Assembly: GCA_039918235.1 (NCBI GenBank)
Contig: JBDSHZ010000113.1
Coordinates: forward strand, 1 to 22,866
Origin: Pseudopedobacter sp039918235
Lineage (GTDB): Bacteria; Bacteroidota; Bacteroidia; Sphingobacteriales; Sphingobacteriaceae
Direction of reading: 5' to 3'
Length of the DNA: 22,866 bases
The notes beneath the pieces were generated by a model. The model was not told the origin of the DNA. It made no database searches and worked only from the letters and a program-made list of their open reading frames with translations. Both the position numbers and the translations under genes were made by a program. Numbering within the stretch: the first letter of the stretch is position 1; every line of letters starts with the position of its first letter. Below, in pieces: positions 13,495 to 21,401 of this stretch.

Positions 13495-16257
13495 CTATTT
13501 CTGTTTTAAGTGTTTTGTAATCTTTCTAATTAAATCATCAGGCTTAAAAGGCTTTAGCTGAAAATCTGTCATTCCGTTATCAAAAATTGTCTCCAAATCT
13601 TCATTCAATACCGATGCAGTTAAAGCAATAATTGGTAGCTCTTTGTAGTAGTTATCTTCTTTATCTCTAAGAATTTTCGCTGTTTCATAACCTGTTAACC
13701 CCGGCATATGAATATCCATTAAAACTAAGTCAATATCTTTTGAAGCCAATAATTCAATGGCTTCCATTCCATTCTCAGCAGTTAAAACTTCAATATTGTA
13801 CTTTTTTAATACTTTACTTGCAAGCATCCTATTGATCTCATTATCATCAACAACTAAAATCTTAGCATTGATAATTTGAGGAATTGTTTCTTCTTTAATA
13901 TCCATCTTTTCCTCAATAAAATTCCAGAACTTAATATCAAAATAAAAGGTAGTTCCTTTTTCCAGTTCACTTCTTATCCCTATTTCACCATCATACAATT
14001 CAACCAATCTCTTGGCAATTGAAAGGCCCAATCCTGTCCCGCCATATTTTCTAGTTGTATTTGCTTCAGCTTGGGTGAATGATTCAAATATATGTCCAAA
14101 TTTATCTTCCGAAACCCCAATACCGGTATCTTCAACTTCAAAATCTAGTCTTATAAAGTCTTTATCAACCGATTTAAGATTGACGTTAATTTTCACATAG
14201 CCTTTTTCAGTAAATTTAATAGCGTTATTAATCAGATTAATCAAGATTTGATAAAGCCTAGTCTTATCACCTCTCACCAGCTCAGGTATCTTGCTATCAA
14301 TAGCATATTTAATTGCTATTCCTTTCTCCTTCACTTTAAAGTATAGAGAATCTGCAATATCTTTAATAAGATCTCTGATATTAATGCGTTTATTTTCAAG
14401 TTCCATCTTTCCCATCTCAATTTTAGAGAAATCTAGAATGTTACTAATTAAATCTAACAAGTTATCAGATGAAAATTTCAACAGATTTAATGGTTGTTCT
14501 TGATTTTCTAACTTTTCACCATCTAACAAAAGATTGGTTAACCCAATTACTGCATTTAACGGTGTTCTTATCTCGTGACTCATCACTGATAAGAACATTT
14601 CTTTTGCTTTACTTAATTGAAGTGCTTGTTCTTTTGAGGCTAAAAGTTGTGCTTCAGTTAGTTTACGTTCAGAAATATCGTTGATAATTTCAACCTGCTT
14701 ATAGGTGTTTCCTTTTTCATCCAAAATTGGAGTATTAGAAATGGAAAGCCACACTGGTGAACCATCTTTTTTATACACTTTTAGTTCTAGATTATAGGGA
14801 ATTGATTGTAACGCTTTTTCTCTCGACTCAGTTAATCTTTTTAAATTAGTACCTTCTCCTTTTAATACGTCACCTAATCTTTTGCCTTCTAATTCAGTTA
14901 ATTGGTAACCTATAATTTTAGCTAGTGAATCATTCATCCAGTTTAATCTGCCTGTTTTATCACAGATGCAAACACCGTTCTCCGTTTTACTTGCTACTAA
15001 CGAAAGCAATTCCAAACGTTCTTCTACTTGCTTTCTATCCGTAATATCAATTACGATTTCAATCAAACTTTCTATTCCCCCTTTTTTATCAAGAATGATG
15101 GTATTGTGGATAGAAAGCCAAATAGGTTTCCCATCTTTCCTATAAGCTAAAAGCTCCACAGAGAAAGATTTTTTATTTTTGGTTTCTATCCTTGCCTTCT
15201 CTACAATTTCTATATTGCTGTTTGCCCCTACAATAACATCTGCCAGTCTCTGAAATTTTAAATCATCAATGCTATAACCTGTAATTTTACTGAAAGCATT
15301 ATTTATCCAAACTACTTTATTATGGGCATCACTTATTACAACTCCGTTATTAATCTGGCTGGCAACAGTAGATAATTGCTTGAGATACTGAAGATCCTTT
15401 TTCTCCTTAGTAATATCCCTTCCAGTTACAAACCAGTTTCTGTTTTTGGTAACTGCATTCCAACCAATCCATTTAATAGCTTTGCTTTTAGTTTTAACCC
15501 TTGTCTCCACATTAAACCGCTTCAGGCCAGTTGTAAGGCTTTCATTTGCAACTTCAAATACCGTTTCTCTATCCTCTGATAAAATGAATTTAGAAATATT
15601 TGTTCCTATGCATTCCTCCGCTTGATATCCCATGATATTAAACATGGCATGGTTAATACTTTCAATTATTAAATCCTCGGTAAGTATGCAGATCAAATCA
15701 GGAGAAGAATTAAACATCTCATTGAATTCATCCTTTACCTTTTCGCTTTTTATTACTGAAAGATTTCTTTTTCTTAATTCTAGATTATTTAAAACCTGAG
15801 TAGCTAATGATTTAAGTGCTTCAATCTGTTCTTTACCTAATATTTTTGACTCCGTATCTGAAACACACAATGTTCCTAATTTCCCCCCGTCTGTATCGTG
15901 TATTATTACCCCTGCATAATAATTAAAATCAACCTTAGAAACATCTAATAATGCTTTTGCCCGTTGGTCATTTTTAACATCAGCTATTTCAAGGAAATCA
16001 TTTTTTTCATAAATAAACTTACCTAAAGATTTTTCTAATGGTATTTCACTGGGAGAAATCCCTTTGGTATACCTAATGTGTTGCCAGTCATCCTCAATGA
16101 ATGATATAAAAGAAACATCGCATTTACATATAAAACAAGCAAGGTCCAGTATATCCTTAAAGTCCTTATCTGAAGAAATATCATACGCATCATAATGAAC
16201 CATAGCTTGTATGGTTCTATTATGTTCTTGCGATAGGATAAGGTCTTCGGTTTTCAA
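13495..16257 (-). CDS. Hybrid sensor histidine kinase/response regulator (GAF-PAS-PAS-PAS-HisKA-HATPase-REC)
   Basis: This 920-residue cytosolic protein has no membrane segment. In order it has a GAF domain (about 25-165), three PAS domains (about 180-285, 292-410 and 415-533; the last two closely alike), a HisKA dimerisation domain with the phospho-accepting His561 (SHEIRTPLNA), an ATPase domain with N box (NLINNAIKFT), G1 (DTGIGV) and G2 (GGTGLGLSI), and a receiver domain (about 798-918) with Asp804/Asp805, phospho-acceptor Asp848 and Lys902. No output domain follows, so phosphotransfer to another protein is expected. The first codon available is a TTG at 16257, one codon after the glyA stop and in the same frame; the first ATG is at 16203. 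The conserved GAF lead-in (HNRTIQAMVHYDAYDI) lies across that ATG, which favours TTG. The signal sensed is unknown. Confidence 0.9.
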   Translation of the reverse strand: MKTEDLILSQEHNRTIQAMVHYDAYDISSDKDFKDILDLACFICKCDVSFISFIEDDWQHIRYTKGISPSEIPLEKSLGKFIYEKNDFLEIADVKNDQRAKALLDVSKVDFNYYAGVIIHDTDGGKLGTLCVSDTESKILGKEQIEALKSLATQVLNNLELRKRNLSVIKSEKVKDEFNEMFNSSPDLICILTEDLIIESINHAMFNIMGYQAEECIGTNISKFILSEDRETVFEVANESLTTGLKRFNVETRVKTKSKAIKWIGWNAVTKNRNWFVTGRDITKEKKDLQYLKQLSTVASQINNGVVISDAHNKVVWINNAFSKITGYSIDDLKFQRLADVIVGANSNIEIVEKARIETKNKKSFSVELLAYRKDGKPIWLSIHNTIILDKKGGIESLIEIVIDITDRKQVEERLELLSLVASKTENGVCICDKTGRLNWMNDSLAKIIGYQLTELEGKRLGDVLKGEGTNLKRLTESREKALQSIPYNLELKVYKKDGSPVWLSISNTPILDEKGNTYKQVEIINDISERKLTEAQLLASKEQALQLSKAKEMFLSVMSHEIRTPLNAVIGLTNLLLDGEKLENQEQPLNLLKFSSDNLLDLISNILDFSKIEMGKMELENKRINIRDLIKDIADSLYFKVKEKGIAIKYAIDSKIPELVRGDKTRLYQILINLINNAIKFTEKGYVKINVNLKSVDKDFIRLDFEVEDTGIGVSEDKFGHIFESFTQAEANTTRKYGGTGLGLSIAKRLVELYDGEIGIRSELEKGTTFYFDIKFWNFIEEKMDIKEETIPQIINAKILVVDDNEINRMLASKVLKKYNIEVLTAENGMEAIELLASKDIDLVLMDIHMPGLTGYETAKILRDKEDNYYKELPIIALTASVLNEDLETIFDNGMTDFQLKPFKPDDLIRKITKHLKQK

Positions 16258-16260
16258 GAT

Positions 16261-17532
16261 TTACTTATATAGAGGATGTTTAGACATTAACTCATTCACT
16301 TTCTTACGTAATTTATCTAAATAATGTTCATTGTCATGATTTATGATTGCCTCGTCAATAAATTCAACAATTTTCTCCATATGTTTTTCCTTTAATCCAC
16401 GAGAAGAGATTGCGGCTGTACCCACCCTGATTCCAGAAGTGACAAATGGAGATCTAGCATCAAAAGGAACCATATTTTTATTTACGGTGATATCTGCTTT
16501 TCCTAAAGTTTCCTCGGCTAATTTACCAGTGATATTTTTGTTGGTTAAATCAATCAGCATTAAATGATTGTCTGTTCCTCCTGAAATTAAATGATAGCCT
16601 CTAGCTACCAAAGCCGCCGCCATTGCTGCAGCATTCTTTTTTACCTGAATGATGTAATCCATGTACTCATCACTCAAAGCTTCTCCAAATGCAATTGCTT
16701 TTGCAGCAATAATATGTTCCAAGGGACCGCCTTGAGTGCCCGGAAAAACTGCACCATCTAAAAGGGCAGACATCATTTTTACTTCTCCTTTTGGTGTTTT
16801 AATTCCGTAAGGATTAGGAAAATCTTTACCCATCATAATTAAGCCACCTCTAGGCCCTCTTAAAGTTTTATGAGTAGTGGTGGTTACAACATGGCAATAC
16901 GGAAGTGGGTCTGCTAATAAACCTCTGGCAATTAAACCTGATGGATGAGATATATCTGCAAGCACAAGCGCTCCAATTTTATCTGCAACAGCCCTAATGA
17001 ATTTATAATCCCAATCTCTGGAATATGCTGATGCTCCACAAATGATCAATTTGGGTTTTTCTTTAAGTGCTACTTGCTCTAATTGCTTGTAGTTAATCAA
17101 TCCAGTTTCCTTTTCTACTCCATAAAAAAAAGGTTTATATATTTTGCCTGAAAAATTTACTGGAGAACCATGGGTAAGGTGCCCGCCATGAGAAAGGTCA
17201 AAACCTAATATTTTATCACCTGGGTTCAATAAGGCTAAAAAAACTGCTGCATTAGCTTGCGCACCAGAATGAGGCTGCACATTTGCCCACTCTGCATTAA
17301 AAAGTTGCTTCGCTCTTTCAATAGCTAAATTCTCAATTTCATCTACAACTTCACAACCACCATAATATCTTTTTCCTGGTAATCCTTCTGCATATTTATT
17401 GGTTAAAACTGAACCTGCTGCCTTCATTACTTGCTTGCTCACAAAATTTTCTGAAGCAATTAGTTCAATTCCATTTTCTTGTCTATCTTCTTCTTTTTTT
17501 ATCAGATTAAAAATTACTTTATCTTTTTTCAT
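16261..17532 (-). CDS. glyA: Serine hydroxymethyltransferase
   Basis: GlyA uses pyridoxal phosphate and tetrahydrofolate to interconvert serine and glycine, producing 5,10-methylene-THF for one-carbon metabolism. The 423-residue length is normal. Visible signatures are IELIASENF, YAEGLPGKRYYGG, Asp193 and His196 in LADISHPSG, and the cofactor Lys222 in TTTTHKTLRGPRGG. The ATG at 17532 gives the expected N-terminus. It has a non-coding leader region upstream with a TAATTTTG box (17665-17658) that would give a leader of about 120 nt containing a small hairpin. The hybrid kinase gene follows directly, so the two are probably transcribed together. Confidence 0.97.
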   Translation of the reverse strand: MKKDKVIFNLIKKEEDRQENGIELIASENFVSKQVMKAAGSVLTNKYAEGLPGKRYYGGCEVVDEIENLAIERAKQLFNAEWANVQPHSGAQANAAVFLALLNPGDKILGFDLSHGGHLTHGSPVNFSGKIYKPFFYGVEKETGLINYKQLEQVALKEKPKLIICGASAYSRDWDYKFIRAVADKIGALVLADISHPSGLIARGLLADPLPYCHVVTTTTHKTLRGPRGGLIMMGKDFPNPYGIKTPKGEVKMMSALLDGAVFPGTQGGPLEHIIAAKAIAFGEALSDEYMDYIIQVKKNAAAMAAALVARGYHLISGGTDNHLMLIDLTNKNITGKLAEETLGKADITVNKNMVPFDARSPFVTSGIRVGTAAISSRGLKEKHMEKIVEFIDEAIINHDNEHYLDKLRKKVNELMSKHPLYK

Positions 17533-17583
17533 GCACTTTTATTAAAATTTATATTGTTATAGGGTTAAGGTTGCGCTAAATTG

Positions 17584-17603
17584 AACGGAAAGCTCCGTTT
17601 TTT
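17584..17603 (+). terminator. Small stem-loop with T-run in the glyA leader region
   Basis: AACGGA (17584-17589) pairs with TCCGTT (17594-17599) across the tetraloop AAGC, and six T's run 17598-17603. By form it is a plus-strand terminator, although no plus-strand gene is known upstream. On the minus strand it is a hairpin in the glyA leader without a T-run. Function uncertain. Confidence 0.4.
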
Positions 17604-17657
17604 AAAGCCCTAAATTAAATAATTTAAGCCATTATTAGAATTAAAATTATTGATGGA

Positions 17658-17665
17658 CAAAATTA
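17658..17665 (-). promoter_or_regulatory. Bacteroidota -7 element, candidate glyA promoter
   Basis: On the minus strand TAATTTTG matches TAnnTTTG exactly, 125 bp upstream of the glyA ATG. The usual -33 TTG is not evident. It overlaps by two bases (TA) a plus-strand match at 17664-17671. Confidence 0.45.
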
Positions 17666-17671
17666 GCTTTG
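17664..17671 (+). promoter_or_regulatory. Plus-strand -7-like element overlapping the glyA box
   Basis: TAGCTTTG is an exact TAnnTTTG match reading away from glyA towards scpA. No gene is evident downstream before the convergent scpA end, so it is either a chance match or the start of an unannotated transcript. Confidence 0.25.
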
Positions 17672-17937
17672 TAATTATTGTATTAAGAAACATATACAAT
17701 AAATATGCATCATGAATAAATAAAATTCCTGAAATTGAATTAGTTACTATTATTGAAATTAATATTAATAAAAAAAATCAATGGATAATATCATCCCATT
17801 TTTTTACTTTATAAGAATATTTTTTAATTATAAAAAACCTGTGAATGTTGATGATTTTGTAAATCTAGAGCGTAGTTTGATAGGTCTTTAACTAATTAGC
17901 TTAAACAAGCTTAAGAGATGAATTAAATATAATTCAT

Positions 17938-18696
17938 TTATTGAGCGCCTTCTCTATTTTGTTCAATACGGAAATTATTATACCCTAAGCCTATTTGGAT
18001 ATTGATTAATTGCTGTTGAAGCATTTCTAAAACTGCCAAAAAATTATAAACAAACTGTACTTTATCTTTAGACATTTTGGCCAGATTTTTAAAATCTATT
18101 TGGCTATTAATCCTTAGTAAATTTCCTATTTGCTGCTTTTGTTCTTCAATACTATAAGGATATTTTTCTACCGTATGCTTAATTTCCTCTGTTCTCACCA
18201 AATAATTCTTCATTATTCTTTGATAAGTCTTTAGCAACTTAAAGAGGTTAAGTGACGTGTAATCTTCTAATGAATCATTATTACTCAATAGTTGATTAAT
18301 ATCTTCCTGTATATTTCCTCTTTTTTCCTTAACAAATCTTGCCTCCTCCAAAGCTTTAAAATCCTCTGTTATCTGCTTAAACCTTTTATATTCAATCAGT
18401 CTCCTTATTAAATCTCCTTTTAAATCAATTTCATCACCATCTTCATTTAATTCAGGCCTTGGCAATAACATTTTTGCTTTAATGCGCATTAAAGTGGCAG
18501 CTACAAAAATAAATTCGCTTGCCAATTCAATATTTAAGGCATTCAGCTGGTGAATATAATTCAGAAAATCATCAGTGATTTTAGCAATTGGAATATTATG
18601 GATATCCAATTCATCTTTCTCTATAAAGAAAAGTAGCAGATCAAAAGGACCTTCAAAAATCGGCAACTTTATAGAAAAATCTTCTACTGAACTCAT
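17938..18696 (-). CDS. scpA: Segregation and condensation protein A
   Basis: ScpA is the kleisin subunit that bridges the SMC dimer heads with ScpB and helps compact and segregate the chromosome. The 252-residue protein has the strongly conserved N-terminus (PIFEGPFDLLLFFIEKDELD, then IHNIPIAKITDDF) and the segment AATLMRIKAKMLLPRP, both typical. The C-terminal part (VQFVYNFLAVLEMLQQQ) corresponds to the winged-helix SMC-binding region. It follows the MFS gene with a 7-bp gap and is the last gene of the recG-M28-MFS-scpA run. scpB and smc are not in the window. A 7-bp AT-rich inverted repeat adjoins its stop codon. Confidence 0.95.
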   Translation of the reverse strand: MSSVEDFSIKLPIFEGPFDLLLFFIEKDELDIHNIPIAKITDDFLNYIHQLNALNIELASEFIFVAATLMRIKAKMLLPRPELNEDGDEIDLKGDLIRRLIEYKRFKQITEDFKALEEARFVKEKRGNIQEDINQLLSNNDSLEDYTSLNLFKLLKTYQRIMKNYLVRTEEIKHTVEKYPYSIEEQKQQIGNLLRINSQIDFKNLAKMSKDKVQFVYNFLAVLEMLQQQLINIQIGLGYNNFRIEQNREGAQ

Positions 18697-18703
18697 TTGA
18701 AAT

Positions 18704-19972
18704 TTACAGTTTTTCTATATCCTCTAAAGTCAGCGGAACTAATCTTTTTGTTTTAAACCAAGTCACTGCAGAAACTAATAAAGTCATACTTCCACCAAAT
18801 ACTATAGCAGGAACTGTTCTCATCAATTTTGCAGTTAGCCCAGATTCAAACTGTCCAATTTCGTTTGATGAGCCGATAAACATTGAATTAACAGACGAGA
18901 CCCTTCCTCTCATATCATCCGGGGTGAGCAATTGCAGTATTGTTGACCTAATAATTACGCTCAAACTATCAAAAGCACCTTCTAAAAATAAGAAGAATAG
19001 TGTGAGGTAAAAGTTACGGGACAAACCGTAGCAAATAATGGAAATGCCAAATCCTGTAACGGCAAAAAGCAAATTTCTCCACGGTTTTCCCATTGGCGAA
19101 AACCTGGTCATCAGTATCATGGTAATCACAGCTCCGGCGGCAGGCATTGCCCTCATGATTCCAAATTCAGTTGCGCCAACATGTAAAATCTCAGTTGCTA
19201 TTACTGGTATTAATGCTACTGCACCTCCAAAAAAAACAGAAAACAGGTCTAAAGTTAAAGCACCCACCAACATTTTTGTTTTAAAAACAAATCTCAACCC
19301 TTCCGACACACTTATCAGCATACTCTCTTTTCTTATATAAGTTGCAGGTCTGCTCTTAAAAAAGAAAGTTCCAATAAAAGAAATAAGGATACAAATCAGC
19401 ACAAAAACAAAAGTATGGTTGATTCCTGCAAAACCATATAACAATCCTCCAATAGCTGGACCAACGATAGATGCAGTTTGCCATGCAGAACTGTTCCAAG
19501 TGGAAGAATTGGGATAGTGTTCTCTGGGTATAATCATAGCCATTAATGAAAAAGCTGTAGGCGCATAAAATCCCCTTGCTATCCCGTTAACAAATATCAT
19601 GATATAAATAATCCAAACTAAGCTAGATTGCCCTAATTGAAGCGTAACAGACGGCAAAGTAACAATAAAGAGGACTGTAGATGATAATAAGATAAGACCT
19701 ACAACCTTATTTAATAAAGTTTTTTTATTTGATTTATCCGCTATATATCCACCATAGAGTGCTATTCCAATTGCAGGAATTGCTTCTGCCAAACCTACCA
19801 ATCCTAATGAAAAAGGATCTTTAGTTAGGTTATAAATATACCAGCCTATGATTACGCCTTGTACTTGATAACCTATTGTCAAGAAAAAGCGCATGACCAA
19901 AAAAGACCTGAACTCAGGAAACCTTAAAGCGATATAAGGATCATTTTTTTTACCTTTTGAATAATTTTCCAA
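18704..19972 (-). CDS. Major facilitator superfamily transporter (MFS_3/EntS-like)
   Basis: This 422-residue membrane protein has about 10-12 hydrophobic helices and features of the MFS_3 (formerly DUF894) group, which includes the enterobactin exporter EntS and macrolide-efflux-like proteins. Seen here are GYIADKSNKKT (loop 2-3 motif), IVGPAIGGLLYG and the late-loop motif DMRGRVSSVNSMFIGSSNEIGQFESG, given in part. Substrate is not predictable. The start codon is TTG at 19972: the frame is closed upstream by the M28 peptidase stop, and the next ATG (19894, residue 27) would remove the conserved lead-in PYIALRFPEFRSFL. It lies 12 bp after the peptidase gene and 7 bp before scpA. Confidence 0.88.
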   Translation of the reverse strand: MENYSKGKKNDPYIALRFPEFRSFLVMRFFLTIGYQVQGVIIGWYIYNLTKDPFSLGLVGLAEAIPAIGIALYGGYIADKSNKKTLLNKVVGLILLSSTVLFIVTLPSVTLQLGQSSLVWIIYIMIFVNGIARGFYAPTAFSLMAMIIPREHYPNSSTWNSSAWQTASIVGPAIGGLLYGFAGINHTFVFVLICILISFIGTFFFKSRPATYIRKESMLISVSEGLRFVFKTKMLVGALTLDLFSVFFGGAVALIPVIATEILHVGATEFGIMRAMPAAGAVITMILMTRFSPMGKPWRNLLFAVTGFGISIICYGLSRNFYLTLFFLFLEGAFDSLSVIIRSTILQLLTPDDMRGRVSSVNSMFIGSSNEIGQFESGLTAKLMRTVPAIVFGGSMTLLVSAVTWFKTKRLVPLTLEDIEKL

Positions 19973-19984
19973 GAGTTGTAAAAC

Positions 19985-21367
19985 TTATCTAATTCCGTAC
20001 TGATCTATTAGATAAACCAATGCAGTCATTGATGCGGCGCCTAACTCTAACTCTCTTTTATTTACGTTTTCAAATACGTCATTAGGAGTATGGTGTATAT
20101 CAAAATAACGTTGAGAATCTCCTCTAAAGCCAATTAAAACAGCTTCTTTATATTCTGAAAGAGGCTCAATATCACTTCCGCTACCCCCAATGGTTAACCT
20201 ATCAGATAGATAAGGTTCAAACAATTTGCCCCACCTATCATTTATTTTTTTTATTTCTGTTGCGTTAACACCCTGAAAAGTAAAGCCACGTGGGGTAAAA
20301 CCACCACCGTCAGATTCAATGGCTGCGATATGTTTTTCGCCCTTTTTTAAAGCTATCTCCACATATTTATCGCCACCTCTTCCCCCGTTTTCCTCATTCA
20401 TAAACATTACCGCTCTTATGGAATGTTTAGGTTTCATTCCTAAAGCTTTGTAAATACGCAAAACTTCTATTGACTGCATTACGCCTGTACCGTCATCATG
20501 AGCTCCCTCTGCCAAATCCCAAGAATCTAAATGCCCGCCAACTGTGATATACTCATTAGGGTTTTGAGTGCCTGTGATTTCCCCTATTACATTGTAAGAT
20601 TTTGCATCAGGTAAAAGCTCACAGCTTTGCTTAAAATAAAATTTAATAGCAGGGGATTTTTTTAATTTCAACAATTGGCTTAACTTATTAGCAGCTTTTG
20701 TTGAAATTGCTGCTGCTGGTATTTGCTTACTTCCTTCTGGAAAAACAGTAGTTCCCGTATGTTGATAATCATCTAAACTTTCTGTCAATGACCTTACAAT
20801 TACGCCAACTGCACCATATTTTGCTGCTTCAGCAGGACCTGCAAATCTTTGGTCACCAGCTGCACCATAAGCTTTTCCAGCTTCTATAAATCGTGGATCA
20901 AAAGGCCTGTTAAAAAACACAATCTTTCCTTTTAATACACTTTCTCCTAAACTTGCAAGTTCTTGTAAACTAGTCACTTCAATCAATTCAGCAGTAATAC
21001 CTTCTTTTGGCGTAGCTGGCGACATGCCCAAAGCGCAGATAGGAACATTTATAATTTCTTTTCCATTGAGAATTCTTCCCACCTCTTTTTCTCCTCTAAC
21101 CCAATGTGGAACCATACATTCCTGCAAATAAACTTTATCAAAGCCGTATTTATCCATTACACTTTTAGTCCAATCAACTGCCTTTTGTGCATTAGCAGAA
21201 CCACTTAACCTTGACCCAATCTGCTTGCACAGGTATCTTAAATTCTCATAACTCTCTCCATTAACAAGTGCTTCGTCATAAATTTTTCTAAACATTAAAG
21301 AATCCTGAGCTTTCACACTCAATACTGATATAAAAAGAACGGCAATTATTAGTTTTACAGCTTTCAT
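19985..21367 (-). CDS. Exported M28 family metallopeptidase (carboxypeptidase Q-like)
   Basis: This 460-residue peptidase has a signal peptide (residues 1-20, ending SVKAQ) and is expected in the periplasm or outside the cell. Between an N-terminal segment and the catalytic part lies a PA-domain-like insertion (about 120-250). The two-zinc site is intact: His279 in GGHLDSWD, Asp291 in GAHDDGTG, Glu325 and Glu326 in NEENGG, Asp353 in ESDGGG and His426 in IHHTPND. The arrangement is closest to the plasma glutamate carboxypeptidase/CPQ group, which removes residues from small peptides. It starts at an ATG 34 bp after recG and is followed after 12 bp by the MFS gene. Substrate is inferred only in general terms. 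Confidence 0.93.
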   Translation of the reverse strand: MKAVKLIIAVLFISVLSVKAQDSLMFRKIYDEALVNGESYENLRYLCKQIGSRLSGSANAQKAVDWTKSVMDKYGFDKVYLQECMVPHWVRGEKEVGRILNGKEIINVPICALGMSPATPKEGITAELIEVTSLQELASLGESVLKGKIVFFNRPFDPRFIEAGKAYGAAGDQRFAGPAEAAKYGAVGVIVRSLTESLDDYQHTGTTVFPEGSKQIPAAAISTKAANKLSQLLKLKKSPAIKFYFKQSCELLPDAKSYNVIGEITGTQNPNEYITVGGHLDSWDLAEGAHDDGTGVMQSIEVLRIYKALGMKPKHSIRAVMFMNEENGGRGGDKYVEIALKKGEKHIAAIESDGGGFTPRGFTFQGVNATEIKKINDRWGKLFEPYLSDRLTIGGSGSDIEPLSEYKEAVLIGFRGDSQRYFDIHHTPNDVFENVNKRELELGAASMTALVYLIDQYGIR

Positions 21368-21401
21368 TTTTAATTTTTGATTTGGATTTAAGTGCTAAAT
21401 A

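Larger units (their letters stand above)
17533..17937. other. 405-bp non-coding region between glyA and scpA
   Basis: This very AT-rich gap holds the glyA promoter candidate (17658-17665), an overlapping plus-strand -7 box (17664-17671), a 6-bp stem-loop (17584-17599) and a 7-bp inverted repeat directly after the scpA stop (ATGAATT at 17918-17924 with AATTCAT at 17931-17937). One 36-codon plus-strand frame (17781-17891) is not convincing as a gene. No tRNA or known riboswitch was recognised. Confidence 0.7.

Noticed and set aside
14630..15370. PAS2/PAS3 of the kinase as LOV photoreceptor domains
   Set aside because: The surrounding pattern is LOV-like, but the flavin-binding Cys of the GxNCRFLQ motif is missing in both (RLADVIVGANSN, RLGDVLKGEGTN), so blue-light sensing by adduct formation is not supported.
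17781..17891. 36-codon plus-strand frame in the glyA-scpA gap starting with ATG (MDNIIPFFYF...)
   Set aside because: Short, AT-driven composition, no recognisable motif and no promoter close by. It lies about 110 bp from the only -7 match and could easily occur by chance.
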